A DNA stretch of 64,000 nt from assembly GCF_003646465.1 (NCBI RefSeq), contig NZ_QZEX01000007.1:251945-315944 (forward strand), read 5' to 3'. The stretch comes from Chachezhania antarctica. Lineage in GTDB: Bacteria; Pseudomonadota; Alphaproteobacteria; Rhodobacterales; Rhodobacteraceae. The translations under genes and the position numbers were made by a program. A model generated the notes under the pieces. That model saw only the letters and a program-made list of their open reading frames with translations, ran no database searches and had not been told where the DNA came from. Numbering within the stretch: position 1 is the stretch's first letter; the number at the start of each line of letters is the position of its first letter. Below, one piece after another: positions 53,650-63,138 of this stretch.

Positions 53650-55125
53650 CTACAGCCCGTAGAGCGCCCCGAATTTTCCTTCCAGGTAATCCAGCAACGG
53701 CCCTTCGCTGGGCGCAGCGCCCGTGGCACGTTCGATCAGGTCGCGGGGCTCGTACAGGCTGCCATGGCGCTGGACGTGTTCCTTCAGCCAGCTGCGCGCG
53801 GCCATCGTGTCGCCACGGGCAAGGTCATTGTCCAGCGTCGGGACAGCCTTGCGCAGGGCCTCGTGCAGGCAGCCGGCATAGACGTTCCCCAGCGCATAGG
53901 TCGGGAAGTAGCCGAACAGGCCCACTGACCAGTGGACATCCTGCAGGAACCCGTTCGACGGCTTGTCGACGGCAAAGCCGAAATCGGCAAGGAAACGATC
54001 GTTCCACGCGCCTTCCAGATCCGCAGGCTTCAGATCGCCGGCGATCAGCGCGCGTTCCAGATCGAAGCGCAGCATGATGTGCAGGTTGTACTGCACCTCG
54101 TCGGCGGCGGTTCGGATATAGCCCGAGGCGACGCGGTTCGCGGCCGCGAAGAAGCCATCGGCATCGCTGACGCCGATGTCACCGAAGGTCGATGTCATCC
54201 GGTCGAACAGCCAGCCGGAGAAAGCGCGGCTGCGGCCCAGCTGGTTCTCGTAGATCCGGCTTTGGCTTTCGTGCACACCCATCGACACGCCCCGCCCCAG
54301 CACCGTCAGCGCGAAGGCGGGATCGACGGACATCTCGTAGGTGGCATGCCCCGTCTCGTGGATGGTAGAGAAGACGGATTCCAGCGGATCGGCCGCCTGC
54401 GTCCGCGTCGTGATCCGCACGTCGCTGCCGCTGCCCGAGCTGAACGGATGCACCGCCCGGTCGATCCGCCCGCGGGTGAAATCGTAACCGAAGACCTCGG
54501 CCACCTTGTTCGAAAACACCATCTGCTGGTCGAGATCGAAGTCGCCCGACAGCGCGGGCGGTTCCGGCTTTTCAAGAATCGCCGAACGCAGCGCCACCAG
54601 CCGCACGCGCATCGCATCGAAGATCGTCCCGATCTCCGCGGCAGAGGTGCCGGGTTCGTAGTCGGACAGCAGCGCGTCATAGACCGACATGTCGGTCCCG
54701 TCGGCCAGCGCCGCGCCTTCTTCCTGCCGCAGGCGGATGATTTCGGCCAGGACGGGGTGGAAATCCGTGGGGTCGTTTTCCGACCGGGCCTTGGCCCAGA
54801 TGCCCTGCGCGAGCGACGTTTGCCGTGCGATGGCGGTGGCCAGATCGGCCGGCACCTTGGTCGCGCGGTCATAATTGCGGCGGATGTCGCGCAGCTGCGC
54901 CTCGCCCGCAGGATCGGGGGCCAGCGCGTTTTCCAGCCAGTCGGCCACGCGCGGATCGGACTGGCGGGCGTGCAGAACGGATTCCATCGCCGCCATTTCC
55001 GCACTGCGTTGGGCCGCGGCACCGCGCGGCATCACCGTTTCCTGATCCCAGCCCAGCCGCATCGCGACTTGCTTCAGCGCCTCGGTATCGCGCTGGTAGG
55101 TCATCAGATCGTTGTAGGCGGTCAT
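53650..55125 (-). CDS. M32 family metallocarboxypeptidase
   Basis: Cytoplasmic carboxypeptidase Taq-type enzyme of 491 residues, removing C-terminal amino acids. Zinc motif HETGH is at 256-260, with third ligand Glu286 in MGVHESQSR. Family length is normal. Its start overlaps the ctaA stop by four bases, so it is translated with ctaA, though no functional link is obvious. Confidence 0.95.
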   Translation of the reverse strand: MTAYNDLMTYQRDTEALKQVAMRLGWDQETVMPRGAAAQRSAEMAAMESVLHARQSDPRVADWLENALAPDPAGEAQLRDIRRNYDRATKVPADLATAIARQTSLAQGIWAKARSENDPTDFHPVLAEIIRLRQEEGAALADGTDMSVYDALLSDYEPGTSAAEIGTIFDAMRVRLVALRSAILEKPEPPALSGDFDLDQQMVFSNKVAEVFGYDFTRGRIDRAVHPFSSGSGSDVRITTRTQAADPLESVFSTIHETGHATYEMSVDPAFALTVLGRGVSMGVHESQSRIYENQLGRSRAFSGWLFDRMTSTFGDIGVSDADGFFAAANRVASGYIRTAADEVQYNLHIMLRFDLERALIAGDLKPADLEGAWNDRFLADFGFAVDKPSNGFLQDVHWSVGLFGYFPTYALGNVYAGCLHEALRKAVPTLDNDLARGDTMAARSWLKEHVQRHGSLYEPRDLIERATGAAPSEGPLLDYLEGKFGALYGL

Positions 55126-56279
55126 GCGGGCGTTCCCCTGATTGAGGCGGTGACGGGATAGCGCGCCTGCACGCGCGCCCGAAGGATGGCAGTGAAGACG
55201 ATCACCGCGCCCAGCTGGTGCGTCAGCGCCAGGTGCAGCGGCACGATGTAAAGCAGCGTCATGATGCCCAGAAGCGCCTGCAACAGCACAAGCACAAGCA
55301 CCGTCGCGAAGACATGCCGCGTGCGCGGATGCGCGCTGCGCCGGGACGAGGCGAAGGCCAGCACCGTCAACAGCAGCAGCAGGTAGGCCACGACACGGTG
55401 GATGAATTGCACAAGGCCCGCGTTCTCGAACAGGTTGCGCCAGACGGGCGTGATTTCGAACGCGCCTTCGGGGAACAGGCTGCCGCCCATCAGCGGCCAG
55501 TCGGTAAAGCTGCGCCCGGCGTCGATTCCGGCCACCAGCGCGCCCAGCAGGATCTGAACGAAGGCCACGATCACCAGCGCGGTGGTCCAGCCGCTCAGCG
55601 ACGGTTCACGCAGGCGGCGGGACTGCATCAGCGCGCGGTCGTCCCGGGTCAGCAACATCCAGTCCCACGCAAGGATCCCAAGGATCACGAAGGCGAGCCC
55701 CAGATGCGTCGCCAGCCGGTAGCTGGCCACGCTGACCATGCCTTCGCCCTGCGTCACGCCCGATGACACCATCCACCAGCCGATGGCCCCCTGCACGCCG
55801 CCGAGGATACCCGGCAACGCCAGCCGCCCCGTCCAGCCTGCCGGGATCTTGCGCAACGCCAGGAACGCCAGGAACCCCACGGCCCAGACAAGCCCCACCA
55901 TCCGGCCCAGCTGCCTGTGGCCCCATTCCCACCAGTAGATGGATTTGAAATCATCCAGCTCCATCCAGTTGTTGGTGATCTGGAACTGGTCGATGGCCTT
56001 GTAGCGCTCGAACTCCGCCTGCCAGTCGGCTTCCGACAAGGGCGGCAGCGCGCCGGTGATGGGTTTCCATTCGGTGATCGACAGCCCGCTGTCGGTCAGC
56101 CGCGTGGCACCGCCCACGGCGATCATGGCCACGACCATCAGGAACAGCACCGCCAGCCACACACGGATCGCCCTGCGCCCGCCAGGGCTGCGCCCGCGGT
56201 CGATCAATCCTGTCTGGGCCGTGGGTCGGGCCGTTTCGCCCTCGCCCACCTCTTCGAAGATGCTGCGCTTGGAGCTCAT
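55122..56279 (-). CDS. ctaA: Heme A synthase CtaA
   Basis: Inner-membrane enzyme of 385 residues that oxidises heme O to heme A for aa3-type cytochrome oxidase. It has eight hydrophobic segments and four heme-linked His sites (GHRQLGR, ATHLGLAF, IHRVVAY, LTHQLGA), with ITEWKPITGALPP in the first loop as in the Cox15 type. The ATG at 56279 follows gagg and is preferred to a long upstream extension. It overlaps the M32 peptidase gene. Confidence 0.95.
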   Translation of the reverse strand: MSSKRSIFEEVGEGETARPTAQTGLIDRGRSPGGRRAIRVWLAVLFLMVVAMIAVGGATRLTDSGLSITEWKPITGALPPLSEADWQAEFERYKAIDQFQITNNWMELDDFKSIYWWEWGHRQLGRMVGLVWAVGFLAFLALRKIPAGWTGRLALPGILGGVQGAIGWWMVSSGVTQGEGMVSVASYRLATHLGLAFVILGILAWDWMLLTRDDRALMQSRRLREPSLSGWTTALVIVAFVQILLGALVAGIDAGRSFTDWPLMGGSLFPEGAFEITPVWRNLFENAGLVQFIHRVVAYLLLLLTVLAFASSRRSAHPRTRHVFATVLVLVLLQALLGIMTLLYIVPLHLALTHQLGAVIVFTAILRARVQARYPVTASIRGTPA

Positions 56280-56482
56280 GAGATGCCTCGCATGGGTTCG
56301 ACGAAAGGGAGGTGCCACGGTTTCGCAGGAAGATAAAGCCCCGGACGCCCCCGCCAAGAGGCCGAACGCCACATGGAACCGCAGGCCGCCCTGCTCGTTG
56401 GTTCTTGAACACACCCGCCCGGCCCGCGAGGCGCCGGAACAAATTACGGTTCGCCTCGATCTTCACGAAAGGACAATTGGTC

Positions 56483-57331
56483 ATGAAGCCTGAAGACGCC
56501 GACATACCGACCCTGAAGGACGCCCTGGAAAGCCCCAGCCCGCATCGCGACCGTAGGCTGGCGGTGGAGCCGATGCCCAACTACAGCAGCACGCCCGACG
56601 GCCCCAACGAAACACCGGTCGCCTTCCGCGCCGCGTGGGAGCTGAAGGACCGCCCCCGCCGCATCGCGCTGTTGATGGACGACTGCCAGGAGGAATACCG
56701 GCCCTACGCGGGGGGTATCCTGCCGAACCTTGTCCGGATCCTGGAAACCTTCCGCGCCGCGAAGTCGGGCCATGGCATCTGCATCGCATGGAGCGCATGG
56801 ACCCGGCATTTCGATGACGGGATCTCGAACGCAATGGACCGCTGGTACGGGCCGCGCGGTCTGAACCCTGACAACCCGGAAAACGCGGTCTATGTCTTCA
56901 CGGGGTCGGAGGGCGTCCAGCCGCTGAAGGAAATCGCCCCGACGCCCGAGGAGGTCGCCGATGGCTGGTTCTACCACGGCAAGCATCTCGACATGTTCTG
57001 GACCTTCGATTCCGATGGCACGTCCTATCTCGACGAGAAACTGAAGGCGCATGACATCGACACCATCGTCATCACCGGGCTCTGGACCGACGAATGCGTG
57101 CTCAGCACCGCCTATGCCGGGAACTCGCGCGGCTATGACGTCGTGATCGTGGGCGATGCCGTCGACACCGCGACGGCCAACCAGGCGATCGCGCTGAAGG
57201 TGGCCAACAGCACCGTGGCCAACGTGCTGTCGACCGACGTTCTGGTAGACTACATGACCACTGATTTCGTCGTCGGAGAACGCGGCGCCGTGAAGGGCAC
57301 GCGCTTTCCCGATGGTCGGAAAGACGGCTGA
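56483..57331 (+). CDS. Isochorismatase-like cysteine hydrolase
   Basis: Cysteine hydrolase of 282 residues. The catalytic set is Asp66 in LLMDDCQEEY, a Lys near 167 (HGKHLD) and nucleophile Cys205 in LWTDECVLSTA. It has an N-terminal extension of about 55 residues before the core. The family cleaves amides, ureas or vinyl ethers; substrate is unknown. aaagga lies nine bases before the ATG. It is followed after 148 bp by the FKBP gene. Confidence 0.9.
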   Translation: MKPEDADIPTLKDALESPSPHRDRRLAVEPMPNYSSTPDGPNETPVAFRAAWELKDRPRRIALLMDDCQEEYRPYAGGILPNLVRILETFRAAKSGHGICIAWSAWTRHFDDGISNAMDRWYGPRGLNPDNPENAVYVFTGSEGVQPLKEIAPTPEEVADGWFYHGKHLDMFWTFDSDGTSYLDEKLKAHDIDTIVITGLWTDECVLSTAYAGNSRGYDVVIVGDAVDTATANQAIALKVANSTVANVLSTDVLVDYMTTDFVVGERGAVKGTRFPDGRKDG

Positions 57332-57479
57332 AACCTCAGAAAATGGCGGGATTCCCAGCGAATTCCCGGCCAAAGGTTTACATTTCCCTTTCGAATTGCC
57401 AATTCTGCGTCTGAGCATTGAGCAACCTGCGCGCTGCGCGGCCTCGGCAAATTCACACGCACTTGAAAGGATATTCGAC

Positions 57480-57908
57480 ATGACCCAGGCAAAGCCGGGC
57501 GATACCCTGCATCTTCGCTACGAAGGCAAACTGGATGACGGCACGGTCTTCGACAGCTCCGAAGGCCGCGATCCGCTGTCCTTCGAATTGGGCTCCGGCC
57601 AGATCATCCCCGGGCTCGAAGCCGGCGTGACAGGCATGGAAGTCGGCGAAAAGCGCACCGTGCGCGTTGAACCCTCCGACGCCTACGGCGAACACGAGCC
57701 CGAGCGGCTGCAGGCCGTCGACCGCGAGAACATCCCCGATCACATCCCGACCGATCCCGGCACCCAGCTGCAGGTCCAGACGCAGGACGGCCAGTCGCTG
57801 AACGTCGTGGTCGCGGAAGTGACGGAAAAAGAGGTCATCCTCGACGCCAACCACCCGCTGGCGGGCAAGGCGCTGACCTTCGACGTCGAACTGCTCGAAA
57901 TCGCGTAA
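57480..57908 (+). CDS. FKBP-type peptidyl-prolyl isomerase (SlyD-like)
   Basis: Folding helper of 142 residues. It has the FKBP half (YEGKLDDGTVFDSSEG, IIPGLEAGVTGMEVGEKRT) with an inserted IF chaperone flap (about 65-125). It lacks the His-rich metal-binding tail of E. coli SlyD and has no signal peptide, so it is cytoplasmic. aaagga precedes the ATG. It has its own 148-bp upstream region. Confidence 0.93.
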   Translation: MTQAKPGDTLHLRYEGKLDDGTVFDSSEGRDPLSFELGSGQIIPGLEAGVTGMEVGEKRTVRVEPSDAYGEHEPERLQAVDRENIPDHIPTDPGTQLQVQTQDGQSLNVVVAEVTEKEVILDANHPLAGKALTFDVELLEIA

Positions 57909-57928
57909 CGTTTCCGAACGTTAAGCCT

Positions 57929-57957
57929 GTCACCGGCGCGCCAATCGTGCCGGTGAC
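57929..57957. terminator. Hairpin between the convergent FKBP and DUF1185 genes
   Basis: Perfect 9-bp stem GTCACCGGC / GCCGGTGAC with an 11-nt loop, between two convergent stops. No clear T-run. Confidence 0.6.
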
Positions 57958-57966
57958 CACCGCCGC

Positions 57967-58512
57967 CTAGTCCTCGGGCGGACCGTTCCCCACCCGCGCG
58001 CGGATGCGCGTGCCATCCGACATGCCAAGGCAGACCACGATCTCGTCCGCTAGCGGCGCGTCCGGAATACCCACAGTCATCGTATCGATGTAATCGAAGA
58101 ACCATGCCTCGTCCTTGTGGCCCAGCGGCAGGTCGATCGTCGTGCCCGGTCCCGCCACCTTGGCCGTCGATGGCATCAGGGACCGTCCTCCGCCGATTTC
58201 CGCGCGCACCGGCTTGCCCATCCGCGGATGCAGCACGGCCGCAGCATGTTCTGCCGCCCCGCCGGTGCCGACAATGGCAGCCTTGCCGTAGGTGACGGGC
58301 GGATTGTCCAGCACCTCGTGAATTTCGGCCGACAGGTATTCGCCAAGCGCGGCACCGAAATCGTACAGCTCGCCCATCTCGTCCAGGTCGGTGCCCGCAT
58401 AGGGGTTCCGGATCACCGCCAGCGCCGCGACCCGCGTCAGCGGTGTGCACGGCGTCCCGTTCTCATCCGATGTCACGACCTCGCGCAGCAAGATCTTCTT
58501 GCGCAATTGCAT
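57967..58512 (-). CDS. Amino acid synthesis family protein (DUF1185)
   Basis: Protein of 181 residues matching the DUF1185/amino acid synthesis family, with RVAALAVIRNPYAG, VTYGKAAIVGTGGAAEHAAA and DLPLGHKDEAWFFDYIDTM. The family name comes from a weak link to amino acid metabolism in Methylobacterium; the reaction is unknown. It stands alone, convergent with the FKBP gene. Confidence 0.88.
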   Translation of the reverse strand: MQLRKKILLREVVTSDENGTPCTPLTRVAALAVIRNPYAGTDLDEMGELYDFGAALGEYLSAEIHEVLDNPPVTYGKAAIVGTGGAAEHAAAVLHPRMGKPVRAEIGGGRSLMPSTAKVAGPGTTIDLPLGHKDEAWFFDYIDTMTVGIPDAPLADEIVVCLGMSDGTRIRARVGNGPPED

Positions 58513-58670
58513 CCTCTCCGCCCTTCAGCCCGTTCCTGTTCTGCTCGGATCCTGCGGAAGTGGGCCCCGGCTGGCAACCCGGGCTATCGCGCGGAAGGTC
58601 GCAGCGCGACGGTTCCTTTCGCGGCCGCGGCGCAGTAGACTTGGCCCGAGGCAGATAACAGGAGAAAGCG

Positions 58671-58976
58671 ATGCGCAGAGCCATGATTGCCGCGTTCGCA
58701 GCAGGCGTGCTTTCGGTCGCGATGGGCGCCGAAACCGCGACCGCCGCGTCACTGGGAAAGTTCGAGGTCACCGGCGTCGAAGGCGAGGACATGCTGAAGA
58801 TGCGCGCCGGCCCCGGCACCGGCTATGTGGTGATCGTGGGGCTTCCCAACGGCACCGTCCTGCGGGTTCACGAATGCGAACAGACCGGCAGCACGCGTTG
58901 GTGCCGCGTCTCGATGGACCGCGCCCGCAGCCTGAAAGGCTACGTGTCCTGGACCTACCTTCGGAAGCTTCCTTAG
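58671..58976 (+). CDS. Exported SH3 domain protein
   Basis: Protein of 101 residues. The signal peptide spans about 1-25 (ends ETATA/AS). It then has a single bacterial SH3 domain with LKMRAGPGTGYVVIVGLPNG and a C-terminal GYVSWTYL. Such domains bind peptidoglycan or other envelope ligands. caggaga precedes the ATG. Stand-alone gene. Confidence 0.88.
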   Translation: MRRAMIAAFAAGVLSVAMGAETATAASLGKFEVTGVEGEDMLKMRAGPGTGYVVIVGLPNGTVLRVHECEQTGSTRWCRVSMDRARSLKGYVSWTYLRKLP

Positions 58977-59004
58977 TTCACGGCAGTCCTGGCGCGACCT
59001 GTGT

Positions 59005-59138
59005 CGGGGGCCCAACCCCCGCCCGCGCTACGGGCGGCCTCCCCCGAGGTATCTCGGGACCGAAGAAGGCCGGGCGCTGTACACCGCTTCAAAATACCTC
59101 GGGGGGAGCCCGCGGGGCGATGGGGGCAGAGCCCCCTG
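59005..59138. repeat. Dispersed intergenic repeat, copy 6 (two facing halves)
   Basis: The left half reads GGGGGCCCAACCCCCG then CTCCCCCGAGGTATCTCGGG and AAGAAGG. The right half, inverted, reads AAAATACCTCGGGGGGAGCC then GGGGGCAGAGCCCCC. Together they make a large imperfect palindrome between the convergent SH3 and tsf genes. Confidence 0.75.
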
Positions 59139-59158
59139 CCCACTGCGCCGGAACGCGA

Positions 59159-59187
59159 AAAGGCCCCGCAATCGCTGCGGGGCCTTT
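59159..59187 (-). terminator. Rho-independent terminator of the rpsB-tsf operon
   Basis: Perfect 12-bp stem AAAGGCCCCGCA / TGCGGGGCCTTT with a five-base loop, ending in TTTT on the leftward strand, 28 bases after the tsf stop. Confidence 0.85.
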
Positions 59188-59214
59188 CGAAATGCAAAAC
59201 CTTGGAGCGGAGGC

Positions 59215-60090
59215 TCAGCCCTGGGCGGCCTTGGCCACTTCGGCGGCAAAGTCTTCGGCTTCCTTCTCGATGCCTTCGCCGACTTCAAGACGCACGAAGC
59301 CGGTGATTTCCACGCCGGCTTCCTTGGCCGCGTCGCCGACGGTCAGGTCCGGGTTGACGACGAACTGCTGGTTCAGCAGCGTCACCTCGGCCATGTACTT
59401 CTTCATGCGGCCGACGATCATCTTCTCGATCACCTGCTCGGGCTTTCCGCTTTCGCGGGCAATGTCCATCTGGACCTGCTTTTCCTTCTCGACAACCGCC
59501 GGGTCCAGCGAATCCTCGTTCAGGGCGGCCGGGTTCACTGCCGCGATGTGCATCGCGACCTGACGGCCGAAGGTTTCGTCGCCGCCTTTCAGCGCAACCA
59601 GCACGCCGATCTTGCCCATCGACGGCGCGGCCGCGTTGTGGACATAGGTCACGACCGTTTCGCCTTCGACGACAGCCATGCGGCGCAGCGACATGTTTTC
59701 GCCGATCTTGGCGATCTTGTCGGTGACCACGTCGGCCACTTTCTTGCCGTCGATCTCGGCTTCTTTCAGCGCGTCGATATCGTTAACGCCCAGAGCGGCC
59801 TGACCGATGGAGGAAACCATTTCCTGGAACTCGGCGTTCTTGCCGACGAAGTCGGTTTCCGAGTTCACCTCGACCGCGACGCCCTTGCCGCCATCGACGG
59901 CAACGACGACAAGGCCTTCCGCCGCGGTGCGGCCGGATTTTTTGGCGGCCTTCGCCAGACCCTTCGTGCGCAGCCAGTCCACCGCGGCGTCCATGTCGCC
60001 GTCGGTTTCGGTCAGCGCCTTCTTGGCGTCCATCATGCCTGCGCCGGTACTGTCGCGCAGTTCCTTCACCATAGCAGCCGTAATCGCCAT
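59215..60090 (-). CDS. tsf: Elongation factor Ts
   Basis: Nucleotide exchange factor for EF-Tu, 291 residues. The N-terminal [20 protein letters not shown] and the core [16 protein letters not shown] are diagnostic. The ATG at 60090 follows aggaga and begins [12 protein letters not shown]; the frame extends upstream to 60144 without homology. Co-transcribed with rpsB 105 bases upstream. Confidence 0.97.
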   Translation of the reverse strand: MAITAAMVKELRDSTGAGMMDAKKALTETDGDMDAAVDWLRTKGLAKAAKKSGRTAAEGLVVVAVDGGKGVAVEVNSETDFVGKNAEFQEMVSSIGQAALGVNDIDALKEAEIDGKKVADVVTDKIAKIGENMSLRRMAVVEGETVVTYVHNAAAPSMGKIGVLVALKGGDETFGRQVAMHIAAVNPAALNEDSLDPAVVEKEKQVQMDIARESGKPEQVIEKMIVGRMKKYMAEVTLLNQQFVVNPDLTVGDAAKEAGVEITGFVRLEVGEGIEKEAEDFAAEVAKAAQG

Positions 60091-60195
60091 CTCAGGTCTC
60101 CTAGAAACGTAAAATTTCGGGGGCAGGACTAACCCGCCCCGCATGTCAATTGCGTGACAACCCGACCGGACTTTGGCCCGGCCGGGCTGAAAAGA

Positions 60196-61014
60196 TCAGG
60201 CCTCGGCCTTCGTTTCCTCGGCCGGTGCGGCCTCGGTGGCGGGCGCTTCGGCTGCGGGCTCTTCCGCCGGCAGTTCTTCGACCATCGTCTCTTCCATCTC
60301 GCCCAGGTCGACGCCGGCGGCGCCCAGCTGGTCGGTCATGCCGTCAAGCGCTGCGCGGCTGACCAGGTCGCAATAGAGTGCGATGGCCCGTGCGGCATCG
60401 TCGTTGCCCGGGATGATGTAATCCACGCCATCGGGCGAGCAGTTGGTATCGACCACGGCCACGACCGGGATACCCAGCTTGTTGGCTTCGGCAATCGCCA
60501 GCGCTTCTTTCTTGACGTCGATGACGAACAGGAGGTCGGGCGTGCCGCCCATGTCGCGAATGCCGCCCAGGGACGCCTGCAGCTTGTCCTGCGTGCGCTC
60601 CATGTTCAGCCGTTCCTTCTTGGTCAGGCCATCGGCGCCCTGTTCGACAGCCTCGTCGATCTGGCGCAGACGGTCGATCGATTGCGAGACCGTCTTCCAG
60701 TTCGTCAGCGTGCCGCCCAGCCAGCGGTGGTTCATGTAGTACTGGGCCGACTTCTCGGCCGCTTCCGCCACGGGAGACGCCGCCTGGCGCTTGGTGCCGA
60801 CGAACAGCACGCGGCCGCCCTTGGCCACGGTGTCACGGACGACTTGCAGCGCCTGGTCCAGCATCGGGACGGTCTGCGTCAGGTCGACGATGTGAATGCC
60901 GTTGCGCTGGCCGTAGATGAACGGCGCCATGCGCGGGTTCCAGCGCTGTGTCTGGTGACCGAAGTGAACGCCAGCTTCAAGCAGCTGACGCATGGTGAAC
61001 TCTGGCAGAGCCAT
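60196..61014 (-). CDS. rpsB: 30S ribosomal protein S2
   Basis: Small-subunit ribosomal protein of 272 residues. It opens with [20 protein letters not shown] and has [15 protein letters not shown] and [10 protein letters not shown]. The C-terminus is an Ala/Glu/Pro-rich tail (about 240-272), common in alphaproteobacteria. It is the first gene of rpsB-tsf. The leader holds hairpins that may take part in autoregulation. Confidence 0.97.
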   Translation of the reverse strand: MALPEFTMRQLLEAGVHFGHQTQRWNPRMAPFIYGQRNGIHIVDLTQTVPMLDQALQVVRDTVAKGGRVLFVGTKRQAASPVAEAAEKSAQYYMNHRWLGGTLTNWKTVSQSIDRLRQIDEAVEQGADGLTKKERLNMERTQDKLQASLGGIRDMGGTPDLLFVIDVKKEALAIAEANKLGIPVVAVVDTNCSPDGVDYIIPGNDDAARAIALYCDLVSRAALDGMTDQLGAAGVDLGEMEETMVEELPAEEPAAEAPATEAAPAEETKAEA

Positions 61015-61077
61015 GCTTGGTTTCCTTTCCGGTTAGCCTCGGCGGGGAATAGAGCGTTACGCTCCACCGGCGGACCT

Positions 61078-61098
61078 GTCGGGGATGTATCCCCCGAC
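61078..61098 (-). promoter_or_regulatory. Hairpin in the rpsB leader
   Basis: Perfect 7-bp stem GTCGGGG / CCCCGAC with a seven-base loop, 64 bases upstream of rpsB. A second dyad, GAGCGT-T-ACGCTC (61052-61064), lies closer to the start. Together they are a candidate S2 autoregulatory leader. Confidence 0.4.
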
Positions 61099-61281
61099 CG
61101 GCCCAACCCCGCCTGCGGGATTGAATGCGCGGGCCATACGGTATGGCGCGAGAATGTGCAAGACGCGATGTGGGGATTTGTGCGCCCGAGATCAAGCCCA
61201 TGGGCAAGCGCGGCGCCCGGCAGCCTCCCGACCGGCATCCGAAACCACCCGTAGGGTGCGTGCTCTGCACGCACCGCCCCC

Positions 61282-62202
61282 TTACGACTTCGTCATGGTC
61301 GTCGTGACGTTCCGCGTCCTGCGGCTTTGCGTGAGCACGATCGCCGCCACGATCAGCAGGCAGCCAAGGATCTGGTGGATCGTCAGGGTTTCCCCAAGGG
61401 TGATGACACTGACGGCAAGCATCGTGGGCAGTTCGACGCTGCCGAAAACCGCCGTGCGCGAGGCACCGACAATCGGCGAACAGATCGTGTAGACAAGCTG
61501 CGGCACGAGCGCCGTTCCCAGCGCCAGCCCGGTGACCAGCAGCCAGACATGGGCGCTCTGCGGCATGACCTCGGACGCGTCCGACGCCAGCATCGACGGC
61601 GCCAGCGCCATGACCGATCCCAGCGTGACGCAGGCGATCCGCGCCAAGGGCGGGATGCGGTTCAGGCGGTAGACCAGCACGCAGATCCCGAAGCCGAAGC
61701 CCGCCGGTGCGGCCAGCGAGATTACAAGCGCCGGCAATTGTTCGGCCGGCACCACCTGCGGGTTCCCCGCGATCAGGGCCGCCAGCAGGATCATGCCCGC
61801 CGCGATCAGCGCCCGTCGCGTGATCCGGTCCTTGAAGATCAGCCACGAGATCAGCACCGTGAAGACCGGGTAGGTCATGTACAGCACGCCGACCGTCGAC
61901 GCCGGGGCCACCTTCAGCGCCGCGGCATAGCCGCTCCAGCCCAGCCCCATCGCGGCACCCGCGGCCATGCCCCACAGAAGCTCTCTCCAGGCGGCCAAGT
62001 TGCCGAACAGCACGGGCAGCAGGACAACCGCTGTGATCACGTAGCGAAAGAAGGCGATGGCCTGCGGCGCGATGCCCTGATCGCTCAGCCCGCGGCTGAA
62101 ATAGGGCACCACCCCGAAACAGATCGAGGCAAAGATCACACCGGCCCCTGCCAGCACGAGGTGCGCCGCCGGGGCTTCCTGATTGATCGAACCACTGGTC
62201 AT
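61282..62202 (-). CDS. EamA/DMT family transporter
   Basis: Inner-membrane protein of 306 residues with ten predicted helices in two EamA repeats (GVVPYFSRGLSDQ.. and FGSVELPTMLAVSVITLGET..). This superfamily mostly exports small metabolites. The substrate is unknown. The basic C-terminal tail (QSRRTRNVTTTMTKS) is cytoplasmic. Confidence 0.92.
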   Translation of the reverse strand: MTSGSINQEAPAAHLVLAGAGVIFASICFGVVPYFSRGLSDQGIAPQAIAFFRYVITAVVLLPVLFGNLAAWRELLWGMAAGAAMGLGWSGYAAALKVAPASTVGVLYMTYPVFTVLISWLIFKDRITRRALIAAGMILLAALIAGNPQVVPAEQLPALVISLAAPAGFGFGICVLVYRLNRIPPLARIACVTLGSVMALAPSMLASDASEVMPQSAHVWLLVTGLALGTALVPQLVYTICSPIVGASRTAVFGSVELPTMLAVSVITLGETLTIHQILGCLLIVAAIVLTQSRRTRNVTTTMTKS

Positions 62203-62291
62203 GTCATCGCGCTATCACGACAGACCGGCGCGATCCATTCCAGTGATCGCCGCGCATAACCGGCCGTCGGGGCACTGCCGTCAGATTGCTT

Positions 62292-63131
62292 TCAGACGGG
62301 CAGCCGACCCAGCGCGTCCTGCAATCCCTTGCGCACCTGCACCTCGCAGGTCTGTGCCAGTGCCTTACGGTCGGGGAACTGCGCGGGGATCAGGGGTTCG
62401 TGATAGATCAGCTCGGCCCTGCCCTGCGGGACCGTGGCCAGCGACTTGATGAGGTCGGTCCCGAAGCTCATGTCGCCCCACCAGCCATAATAGCGCGGGT
62501 CCCGGCCCGGCGGCGCGTGGTAGACGACCGTCACGGGCTGGACCTGCACGTTCTCGCGCAGGCCGTCGGCAAAGAAGGCGGCGAACAGCGACGTCTTGAA
62601 GGGCAGCACCCGTGTCCCGTCGCTGGAAGTGCCTTCGGGGAAAAACAGCAACCGGTCGCCCGCCGCGAAACGGGTTTCGAACAGGGCCTGCTGGCGGCGG
62701 GCCTCGCTGGATTTGCGTTCGATGAAGATCGTGCCGGCGGCGCGGGCGATGACGTTGATCCCGGCCCAGCCCGCGACCTCGGACTTGGCGACGAAGAAGA
62801 CGGGGACGCCCGCGTTCAGCGTGAAGATATCCAACCACGAGCAGTGGTTCGACACGATGGCCCCTGCCCCCTTCATCGGGCGTCCGCGCACGGTGATTCC
62901 GATGCCCATCAGGCGCAGCGCCATGCGGCTGGTCACACGGGGGACCTGTCCCGACAGGGGCCGCCGCTGGCCCGCGAACGGGTATTCGATGCCTCGCAGA
63001 ACAAGGTTCACCAGCAGCGCCGCGATCATGGTCAGGATCAGCGCCCCGCCCCGCAGGATCAGCAGCGCCCAGCCCAGGGGAGTCGCGTGGACCTCCGGCG
63101 GCGGCTCGCCACTGTCCCAGGGCTTCGTCAT
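62292..63131 (-). CDS. olsA: Lyso-ornithine lipid O-acyltransferase (OlsA-like, PlsC family)
   Basis: Membrane-associated acyltransferase of 279 residues. One N-terminal hydrophobic helix (about 20-45) is followed by the PlsC motifs NHCSWLD (95-101, catalytic His-Asp) and FPEGTSSDG (from 164). It would add the second acyl chain to lyso-ornithine lipid. The gene begins seven bases after an OlsB-type gene, which favours OlsA over a general lysophosphatidate acyltransferase. Confidence 0.9.
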   Translation of the reverse strand: MTKPWDSGEPPPEVHATPLGWALLILRGGALILTMIAALLVNLVLRGIEYPFAGQRRPLSGQVPRVTSRMALRLMGIGITVRGRPMKGAGAIVSNHCSWLDIFTLNAGVPVFFVAKSEVAGWAGINVIARAAGTIFIERKSSEARRQQALFETRFAAGDRLLFFPEGTSSDGTRVLPFKTSLFAAFFADGLRENVQVQPVTVVYHAPPGRDPRYYGWWGDMSFGTDLIKSLATVPQGRAELIYHEPLIPAQFPDRKALAQTCEVQVRKGLQDALGRLPV

Positions 63132-63138
63132 GCCCGGC

